In this document: positions 1-5,678 of the stretch, piece after piece
How positions within the stretch are numbered: the stretch's first letter is position 1
How the letters are laid out: each line of letters begins with the position of its first letter
From: Chryseosolibacter sp966095595
GTDB lineage: Bacteria; Bacteroidota; Bacteroidia; Cytophagales; Cyclobacteriaceae
Reading direction: 5' to 3'
DNA: 7,600 nt
NCBI GenBank assembly: GCA_966095595.1
Contig: CBHTUB010000288.1
Coordinates: 1 to 7,600, forward strand
Notes under the pieces: generated by a model
What the model saw: only the letters and a program-made list of their open reading frames with translations
Database searches by the model: none
Told to the model about the DNA's origin: nothing
Translations under genes and position numbers: made by a program

Positions 1-1836
1 GCTTACGTAAAAGGTTCCATCCTTGAACGCATAGAACTTATTGGGATTCACCCGATCAGATTCTATCAGCGCTCCAGCCGGAACTCCCGTTGATGCTGTC
101 CATGTCTTGCCGTTATTCGACGTATAATGCACGCCTGCATCGGTCGGGCTCCAGACGAACCTTGTACCATTTGCATTTACGGCACAGGTACCTTCTCCCT
201 TTGAGACACCCGAAGGCTGGCCGGTCACAGGAGTCCAGCTCGTTCCGCCGTTTGTAGAGTAGCCGGCGGCTTTAAGGCTATTTGCCGCGTCACCTGAGCC
301 CACACGAAACATGATCGACGGCGAGAGCTCCGCATAGTCAATTGAAACGGTAGCGATGCGTGGCCCTTCAAAAAACGCATTGGGAACAACGTCTATATTC
401 GTATGAGCGAACCCATAGATATCGTACATACCACTCAACAGCTGAGGCCCGGAAGGTGGACTCACCAGCTCCTGTATCGCGGTCTCCTCAATACCCTTTG
501 CTTTTACGGTGATTGTGATTTTTCCCCCGGTATCCCAGGCGGTTAAGTTATCGCTGCCATATAGCGTTGCGCCGGTTCCATATAACATCTTGTTCGAGTT
601 GAACGGATCTATCTCAAGGCACTCTGTCATCCAGCCGAGCTTGGGATATACTTCGGCTCCCGGGCGTCCGCCTGCCGAAGGTGCGCCTCCCCAGTACAAC
701 CAGGGTGCTGCGGTGATATCCTGAGTGTATCTGAAAGAGCGGTTTGGATAACGTGTCCAATCCCATATGCGGGTCCATGTTGTGCCATTGTCTTTGCTCC
801 GCCAGATATGCGTATCAGGCCACCAGGAGCTGTAGGCGGTGACCATAACGGTACCGGGACTTTGCCGGTCCAATGCAAGACCGCTATAGCCAAAATAGTT
901 ATCTCCACTGCTGGCAGGGATGGGGCTAATGTTTGTCCATGTTCCGGTAGAAGTCGAGTATCTCCACACCTCACCTTTTGCGCCGCTATAGGGTCCACCG
1001 GTATCGCTGTAGGCGACAAACAAATATCCATTAACGACGTCAAGCCTGCCCTTGTGGGGAATATATCCCTGCGGTTGACCGGGAATCACCTGCCAGGTAG
1101 AACCTCCGTCAGTGCTTCGATACACGCTGTTTCCCTTGTCGGCAACTCCGACGTAGATCGTCTGGGTTGCATTCCCGGCCGTGCCTGTTCTTTTGTCGAA
1201 GGTCACCCACACAATTCCCTGCGGATCGCTGAGGTAGCCGTTGGGATCCGTGGGATCTTCCGCATAGGTGCCAGTTACGGGAAAGCTGTTGACCTTGCTC
1301 CATGTCGCGCCGTAGTCCGTGCTGCGCCATAGTCCGTTTCCACTGGGAGCGCCAAGATAGATAATGCTATTCTTGTTGGGATCGATCGTGAGGCGTTCTC
1401 CCATTCCGCGACCCGGCATGTTGCCACCCAGCTTGAAAGGAAGTGGTGTCACCGTAAAGCTATTGCCTCGATCGACCGATCTGAGGATTGCGCCATTGTT
1501 GGAATCCCAGCTATTCGTGTAGGTACCGGCTGCGAGATAGAGTCTATTGGGATCTACCGGATCCGTTGCAAGACTGACGATACCGGTGTACCCCCACTCA
1601 TCCCATCCAATCCAATCGGTAAGTGGAATCCACTTGTTCGTGGCATTGTCCCATCGGTATGCTCCACCGATGTCTGTGCGTGCGTACAGGAGCCCTGGCT
1701 CAGTGTCATTGTAGACGACACCTGGAACGAAGCCTCCCCCGACGATCTGAACATTCTTCCACGTGTACGTCTGTGCGTGCAGATGCGTTGTCACAAGCAA
1801 CGCGCAACAAACTAACAGAAGTGTAATCTGTCTCAT
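1..1836 (-). CDS. Secreted GH74-family xyloglucanase-like beta-propeller glycosidase (3' end beyond window)
   Basis: This frame is open for 612 codons from the ATG at 1836 to the left edge, so the C-terminus is missing. Residues 1-22 are a signal peptide ending HLHAQ. The mature protein opens with GGGFVPGVVYN and YARTDIGGAYRWD, the hallmark of glycoside hydrolase family 74, which cleaves xyloglucan and related beta-1,4-glucans. Asp55 matches the family's catalytic base. Asp472 in GMYDIYGF is the likely catalytic acid; the 417-residue separation is close to that in characterised GH74 enzymes as I recall them. WMTECLEIDPFNSN and YGTGATLYG (about 403-426) are further family motifs. Six Asp-box (BNR) motifs, S-x-D/N-x-G-x-T/S-W/F, lie near residues 120, 172, 241, 347, 527 and 573, as expected for two seven-bladed propellers. 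GH74 catalytic regions usually need over 700 residues, so part of the second propeller is outside, perhaps with a carbohydrate-binding or type IX sorting domain. Family call strong; substrate inferred. Confidence 0.93.
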   Translation of the reverse strand, partial: MRQITLLLVCCALLVTTHLHAQTYTWKNVQIVGGGFVPGVVYNDTEPGLLYARTDIGGAYRWDNATNKWIPLTDWIGWDEWGYTGIVSLATDPVDPNRLYLAAGTYTNSWDSNNGAILRSVDRGNSFTVTPLPFKLGGNMPGRGMGERLTIDPNKNSIIYLGAPSGNGLWRSTDYGATWSKVNSFPVTGTYAEDPTDPNGYLSDPQGIVWVTFDKRTGTAGNATQTIYVGVADKGNSVYRSTDGGSTWQVIPGQPQGYIPHKGRLDVVNGYLFVAYSDTGGPYSGAKGEVWRYSTSTGTWTNISPIPASSGDNYFGYSGLALDRQSPGTVMVTAYSSWWPDTHIWRSKDNGTTWTRIWDWTRYPNRSFRYTQDITAAPWLYWGGAPSAGGRPGAEVYPKLGWMTECLEIDPFNSNKMLYGTGATLYGSDNLTAWDTGGKITITVKAKGIEETAIQELVSPPSGPQLLSGMYDIYGFAHTNIDVVPNAFFEGPRIATVSIDYAELSPSIMFRVGSGDAANSLKAAGYSTNGGTSWTPVTGQPSGVSKGEGTCAVNANGTRFVWSPTDAGVHYTSNNGKTWTASTGVPAGALIESDRVNPNKFYAFKDGTFYVS

Positions 1837-1920
1837 AACTAAATTGGTTTAAGTGTAAAGGATTTGTTTGATTGATTAGCTGGTGCAGGAATATGGTTGC
1901 ATCACTTGCCTGGAGACCGG

Positions 1921-1953
1921 CAAATGAAATGTTTTCAGCGCTGGGTGTGTAAA
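1921..1953 (-). promoter_or_regulatory. Weak candidate Bacteroidota-type promoter for the GH74 gene
   Basis: Read on the minus strand, TTCATTTG (1921-1928) is one mismatch from the Bacteroidota -7 consensus TAnnTTTG. A TTTA (1950-1953) sits 21 bases upstream, near the place expected for the TTTG -33 element, although the usual spacing is slightly shorter. It would give a leader of roughly 80 bases before the ATG at 1836. Both boxes are imperfect, so this is only a candidate. Confidence 0.22.
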
Positions 1954-2077
1954 TAATTGCTGTCACGAATCGCACCCGATCGAACATATGTGATCAATCG
2001 ATTGCGTAAGATTGGTTGCTAACGAAAAAAAGCGGGTATCTCCATGTTGCGATCTGCTGGTTGTTTTCGATCCGGGC

Positions 2078-2100
2078 AAAAAAATCATTGTTGCGCAACA
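2078..2100 (-). terminator. Possible weak terminator downstream of the permease gene
   Basis: On the minus strand, about 50 bases after the permease stop codon, the perfect 12-base palindrome TGTTGCGCAACA (2089-2100) is followed by ATGA and seven T residues (2078-2084). As RNA the palindrome can form only a short stem with a GCGC loop. An alternative GCGC/GCGC pairing with a five-base loop is equally short. The T tract and position fit a rho-independent terminator, but the stem is weak. Confidence 0.35.
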
Positions 2101-2149
2101 GGCGCGAAGACAAAATACTCCGTGGATGAAAACAAATAGGGTACCCGTG

Positions 2150-3385
2150 CTATTCGAAGCGCAGGGATTCGATAGGATCGAGCCTGGAAGCTTTCGCTGC
2201 AGGATAGTATCCGGAGATCAATCCCACGAAGATGCATACGATAAAGCCCACCAGTATCCATAGCCAGGGGATGAAGAATGACTTGCTTCCGAGGATACTG
2301 CCAAAGAGATTGCCGAGAAGAATGCCCAGGATCACTCCCAGGATGCCTCCGAGGAGACACACGACGATCGCTTCCACTATAAACTGAAGCTTGATCTTCA
2401 GGGGTGTGGCGCCAAGTGCCTTTCGAACGCCGATCTCTCTCGTGCGCTCCGTGACCGACACGAGCATGATATTCATCAAGGCGATACAGGCACCAAGCAA
2501 CGTGATGAATCCGATACCGAATCCGCCCGCCTGAAAATATCCAACCACCTCGGCTGTGGTTTCCTTTAACGACTCGCTGCTCTCGAGGTCAAACGAATTC
2601 TCCTGGCCGATCTTGTCCCTGCGAATGGACCTCATGATCCCGGTGGCCTCCCCCATTGCATAATCCAACTGTGAAGGGTCAGCGATGCTCACCGTGATCT
2701 CATAATACAACTGGTTGCCATGTGCAAGCTGATTGGCCAGGCGCAAGGGAATAAAGATCATGTTGTCGAAATTATCTTCGAACGACTGACCTTTTTCCTC
2801 GAGCACTCCGACTACTTGCAACAACCCTCCGGAAAAAGATATCCGTTCATTGATAGCGTTCTTATTATCCTTGAACAGCGTTTTATAGATCGAATTTCCG
2901 ATGATCGCGACCTGCCGCCCATTGGTGACCTCGAAATCGGAGAAACCGCGGCCAGCGGCGATGTTGAGATTCTTGATCCTGAAATATTCGTCGTTTATTC
3001 CCACTACCCTCACGTTGGGATTCGTCTTGTTGGACCCGAACTTTATCTCCGCAATACCTGTGAGATCCGCGCTGGTACTTACCACAGCGTTCACGCGATA
3101 ATCGTTCAGGAACTGCTGAACCTCGGTAAGCTTGATGGGGGGATGTACTTTTTGTTTCACACCCTGATTCGAGCTGCCCCAATATTGTTTGGATCGGATG
3201 TCAAAGGTGTTCGATCCGAGCGCCGATAAGCCTTCTGCCAGGGATTTTTCAGCCGCATCGATAGCTGTGAGAACGCTGATCAGCGAGGTGATCCCGATCG
3301 TGACAATCAGCGCCGTAATGATCGAACGGAGGAGATTTGCCTGAACGGAACGAAGACCTTCCTTAATATTCTCGGTTAGATTCAT
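2150..3385 (-). CDS. MacB/FtsX-type ABC transporter permease
   Basis: This complete 411-residue inner-membrane protein has the topology of the MacB/LolC/FtsX permease family. One membrane segment lies near residues 20-42, followed by a large periplasmic domain of about 245 residues (MacB_PCD type). Three C-terminal membrane segments lie at about 289-311, 334-360 and 374-392. The conserved loop after the second membrane segment, ERTREIGVRKALGAT (313-327), is the family's coupling region to the ATPase, and the DPIESLRFE ending is typical. Such permeases do not carry substrate through a channel; they transmit ATP-driven motion to the periplasm, for example in export of peptides, antibiotics or lipoproteins. 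The substrate cannot be read from the sequence. A GGAAA six bases before the ATG supports the start. No ATPase gene is adjacent: a divergent gene lies upstream and a GH74 gene downstream. Confidence 0.95.
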   Translation of the reverse strand: MNLTENIKEGLRSVQANLLRSIITALIVTIGITSLISVLTAIDAAEKSLAEGLSALGSNTFDIRSKQYWGSSNQGVKQKVHPPIKLTEVQQFLNDYRVNAVVSTSADLTGIAEIKFGSNKTNPNVRVVGINDEYFRIKNLNIAAGRGFSDFEVTNGRQVAIIGNSIYKTLFKDNKNAINERISFSGGLLQVVGVLEEKGQSFEDNFDNMIFIPLRLANQLAHGNQLYYEITVSIADPSQLDYAMGEATGIMRSIRRDKIGQENSFDLESSESLKETTAEVVGYFQAGGFGIGFITLLGACIALMNIMLVSVTERTREIGVRKALGATPLKIKLQFIVEAIVVCLLGGILGVILGILLGNLFGSILGSKSFFIPWLWILVGFIVCIFVGLISGYYPAAKASRLDPIESLRFE

Positions 3386-3552
3386 CTAAAGTTTCCGGGT
3401 TTGAAACAATTATTGTATGCTTATACGTTGATAAATGGCGGGTAAATGTTACATACGACACCGGGAATTTCTTTTTGTATACTATAAATGCCTTTGGCAA
3501 AGTATTTTCGGGTGTTCTGTAGCAAGTTGGGTAAATTTAGTAATCAACCCGG
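3386..3552. promoter_or_regulatory. Divergent intergenic promoter region with two short inverted repeats
   Basis: This 167-base AT-rich spacer separates two divergent genes, so it must hold both promoters. It contains two perfect inverted repeats of the same form, five-base arms around a single base: ACAAT-T-ATTGT (3406-3416) and CTTTG-G-CAAAG (3492-3502). On the plus strand TGCCTTTG (3489-3496) is one mismatch from TAnnTTTG and lies below a T-rich stretch (3471-3477), making it a weak candidate -7 element for the gene at 3553. No convincing promoter pair was found for the permease. The inverted repeats could be operators, but they are short enough to occur by chance. Confidence 0.4.
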
Positions 3553-4821
3553 ATGTGTACGATGCGTAGATCAGTTTTGTTGCTGTTTTTTGTGACCCTT
3601 ACGAGCCTGGTAAAGGGTAATTCGATATTCATCCCGATGGATGAAAAACAAACCAATCACCTCAAGGCATATGGCATTGCCTATTGGATACTGCGGACCA
3701 ATAACGAGGTGGACTGGCTGCTGAACTACCGCGGAGGAAGCTTTATGTGCCAATATCACCCGGCAATCCAAAACGAGCTGGTGGTTCGCGGCGTGTCTTT
3801 CGAGATCATATCCGACGCTCAGGCCAATCAGATCCTGGCCGAGATCGCCTCACCGGCGGTAAACTACGATGTGATGAAGCTGGAGAAGTATCCCAGGATC
3901 GCTGTTTACTCGCCCAAGACGAAGCAGCCCTGGGATGACGCCGTGACGCTCGTTCTGAGTTATGCAGAGATCCCCTACGATGTTATTTTCGATGACGAAG
4001 TAATGTCGGGCGCATTGCCCAAGTACGATTGGCTCCACCTTCACCACGAAGACTTCACCGGACAGTACGGCAAGTTCTACGGACAATACAGCAACATGCC
4101 GTGGTACGTCGAGCAGGTCAAGGAAGCCGAAGACCTCGCCCGTAAGCACGGATTTCACAAAGTATCGCAGCTCAAGCTTGCCGTTTCGAAAAAGATCAAG
4201 GAGTTCGTGACCGGCGGAGGTTTTCTATTCGCGATGTGCTCGGCAACCGATACCTACGATATTGCACTTGCTGCCGAGGGCATCGATATCTGTGAGCGTA
4301 TGTATGATGGAGACCCTGCAGATCCTACCGCCCAGAGCAAGCTCAACTTCGAAAATACACTCGCGTTTACGGACTTCAGGATCGTGCGCGACCCATACCA
4401 GTACGAGTTTTCGGACATCGACAACCAGCCCGGTGATCGCGGCGTAAGGCAGGACAACGACTACTTCACCATTTTTGAATTTTCGGCAAAGTGGGATCCG
4501 ATCCCTACAATGCTCACCCAGAACCATACGAAAGTTATCCAGGGATTTTTCGGCCAGACAACCGGCTTCAAGAAAAACCTGATCAAACCCGATGTGGTAT
4601 TAATGGGAGAGAACAAAGACATCAAGGAAGCCAAATACATCCATGGCGTGTTGGGCAAGGGCTTCTGGACGTTTTATGGGGGACATGACCCTGAGGATTA
4701 TCAGCACCAGGTGAACGAAGAACCCACCGACCTCAATCAGCATCCCAATTCTCCCGGCTACAGGTTGATCCTGAACAACGTTCTCTTCCCTGCTGCAAAG
4801 AAGAAGAAGCAGAAAACTTGA
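3553..4821 (+). CDS. Exported protein, family often labelled 'asparagine synthetase B'; function unknown
   Basis: This 422-residue protein begins with a signal peptide (about residues 1-22; hydrophobic core VLLLFFVTLTSLV). A second in-frame ATG at 3562 gives MRRSVLLLFF and is an equally good start. The mature protein opens with IFIPMDEKQTNHLKAYGIAYW, resembling a conserved Bacteroidota family that databases, as I recall, often call asparagine synthetase B. Nothing here supports that name: there is no N-terminal catalytic Cys2 and no ATP-pyrophosphatase signature. The middle looks like a class I glutamine-amidotransferase or ThuA-like alpha/beta fold. It has a strand near RIAVYSP, an acidic-histidine cluster HLHHEDFTGQYGKF (162-175) and GGGFLFAMCSATDTY, where Cys229 sits in a nucleophile-elbow-like position. 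The C-terminus is strongly basic (KKKKQKT). It is monocistronic and transcribed divergently from the permease. Export and family resemblance are fairly secure; an enzymatic role is inference. Confidence 0.88.
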   Translation: MCTMRRSVLLLFFVTLTSLVKGNSIFIPMDEKQTNHLKAYGIAYWILRTNNEVDWLLNYRGGSFMCQYHPAIQNELVVRGVSFEIISDAQANQILAEIASPAVNYDVMKLEKYPRIAVYSPKTKQPWDDAVTLVLSYAEIPYDVIFDDEVMSGALPKYDWLHLHHEDFTGQYGKFYGQYSNMPWYVEQVKEAEDLARKHGFHKVSQLKLAVSKKIKEFVTGGGFLFAMCSATDTYDIALAAEGIDICERMYDGDPADPTAQSKLNFENTLAFTDFRIVRDPYQYEFSDIDNQPGDRGVRQDNDYFTIFEFSAKWDPIPTMLTQNHTKVIQGFFGQTTGFKKNLIKPDVVLMGENKDIKEAKYIHGVLGKGFWTFYGGHDPEDYQHQVNEEPTDLNQHPNSPGYRLILNNVLFPAAKKKKQKT

Positions 4822-4870
4822 TCTCAGATTTGAAAGTTTGGGACGTCAGATTTTCGGCGGCTTAGATCCA

Positions 4871-4910
4871 GGACACAAAGTCCGCGAAGAAGCTCAAAGA
4901 TCACAAAGTA
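4871..4910. repeat. Short degenerate array of AAAG/CTTTGTG-type words between convergent genes
   Basis: Four related words follow each other at a 9-10 base pitch: CACAAAGT (4874-4881), CGCGAAGA (4883-4890), CTCAAAGA (4893-4900) and CACAAAGT (4902-4909). On the minus strand this reads as CTTTGTG, CTTTGAG, CTTCGCG and CTTTGTG units. The layout resembles the degenerate CTTTGTG/CTTCGTG intergenic repeats that occur in several bacterial groups, as I recall them. It lies in the 132-base spacer between two convergent stop codons. No role is known to me. Confidence 0.5.
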
Positions 4911-4953
4911 AATGCGACGGTAGTCCGTGCTGTTTCATCCGCGACGGGATGTA

Positions 4954-5625
4954 TCAATTCCGCTCGTGTCTGATATTCTTTTCGACTTTATCCGCAATGT
5001 CAATGACTGCAGATTTATGGATCTGTTCAGCCATGCACAGCCATGTGTCGGAGCATGTTTCCGTCGGAATCGCGTTTGTCGAATCGGAAATGTATTGCTT
5101 GTCCAGAAATAATCGGTTCGTAACGACATTGTAAAGCTGAACATTCACCTTCAGCACTCTCTTATCACCTTCGGAAATAGTCTCTACTCTCGTGACATTG
5201 ATGATCCAGCTCACCTTGCGTTCATCAGCCAATCGTTTATACGAAATGGGTGAATTATCACTGGTGGTCCTGAGTGGATAGATCAACAGGTTGGGTCGGT
5301 TTTCGATCTCCAGGTATGTAAGCTCGCGCGTCAGCGAAAGCACGAACAACGTATTAAAATCCTGCTCGTCCATAAATGCCAGCTCCCTCTCCCGGATGGT
5401 CTTCCAGTTTGGCGCCAGTCCATCCCTTAAAAATTGCTTTCTGAGCTGCTCGGTAACGACGCCACGCTGCTGATAATTCCTGAGCTCCATTGAAGAGACT
5501 GAGTCATTATTGATCTCGCGGGGGTATAATGCCACGATCGTCGGAACAAATTTGAGCTGGGCGAACAAGCACGCGGGCATCAGCATGCCGAAAGCCGATA
5601 ATATGATCAGGATATTTTTTCTCAT
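4954..5625 (-). CDS. Exported protein of unknown function, possible CsgG/LpoB-like fold
   Basis: I do not recognise this 223-residue protein. The chosen ATG (5625) begins MRKNILIILSAFGMLMPACLFAQ, a clear signal peptide with the AQ ending common in Bacteroidota. An upstream in-frame ATG at 5682 overlaps the preceding stop codon as ATGA, but it would add 19 residues ahead of the signal peptide and read through a terminator hairpin, so it is less likely. The mature protein is mixed alpha/beta with no membrane segment. Residues about 145-185 (WIINVTRVETISEGDKRVLK, then VQLYNVVTNRLFLDKQY) match the pattern of an exported protein with a 'v.d..T..vl' strand pair, as in CsgG, LpoB and TolB N-terminal folds. 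That similarity is inference only. Cys191 and Cys197 could form a disulfide. The gene lies downstream of the SprB/OmpA-like gene on the same strand, which suggests an envelope role. Confidence 0.85.
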   Translation of the reverse strand: MRKNILIILSAFGMLMPACLFAQLKFVPTIVALYPREINNDSVSSMELRNYQQRGVVTEQLRKQFLRDGLAPNWKTIRERELAFMDEQDFNTLFVLSLTRELTYLEIENRPNLLIYPLRTTSDNSPISYKRLADERKVSWIINVTRVETISEGDKRVLKVNVQLYNVVTNRLFLDKQYISDSTNAIPTETCSDTWLCMAEQIHKSAVIDIADKVEKNIRHERN

Positions 5626-5629
5626 GTCG

Positions 5630-5669
5630 CAAAGAGAAAGAACGGGAGACCCGGATCGGATCTCCCGTT
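5630..5669 (-). terminator. Hairpin terminator after the SprB-repeat/OmpA-like gene
   Basis: A perfect nine-base stem, AACGGGAGA (5641-5649) with TCTCCCGTT (5661-5669), can extend by two C:G pairs past one mismatch around a five-base loop. Read on the minus strand it begins about 10 bases after the stop codon at 5679-5681 and is followed by CTTTCTCTTT, a pyrimidine-rich tail with broken T runs. Position and structure fit an intrinsic terminator or an attenuator. The tail ends only about five bases before the ATG of the next gene, so read-through would control that gene. Confidence 0.75.
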
Positions 5670-5678
5670 TGTTAAAGA

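Larger units (their letters stand above)
1837..2149. other. Non-coding spacer between permease and GH74 gene
   Basis: These 313 bases hold no convincing gene; the short open frames here have no start context or recognisable content. The spacer must contain the 5' leader and promoter of the GH74 gene and the 3' end of the permease transcript, both read on the minus strand. Visible structure includes perfect palindromes ACATATGT (1984-1991), CAATCGATTG (1995-2004) and TGTTGCGCAACA (2089-2100), and seven-base A runs at 2025-2031 and 2078-2084. The leader immediately before the GH74 ATG has no purine-rich Shine-Dalgarno sequence, which is common in Bacteroidota. Confidence 0.7.

Noticed and set aside
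808..1332. A 174-codon plus-strand open frame opposite the GH74 gene
   Set aside because: It is antisense to a clearly conserved propeller enzyme, has no recognisable domain or start context, and its composition is that of the complement of the real frame.
2720..3229. A 169-codon plus-strand open frame opposite the permease gene
   Set aside because: It lies wholly inside the complement of the permease periplasmic domain and shows no domain or signal of its own.
4914..4947. Direct repeat GCGACGG at 4914-4920 and 4941-4947
   Set aside because: It is a seven-base match without flanking similarity or associated element, well within chance.
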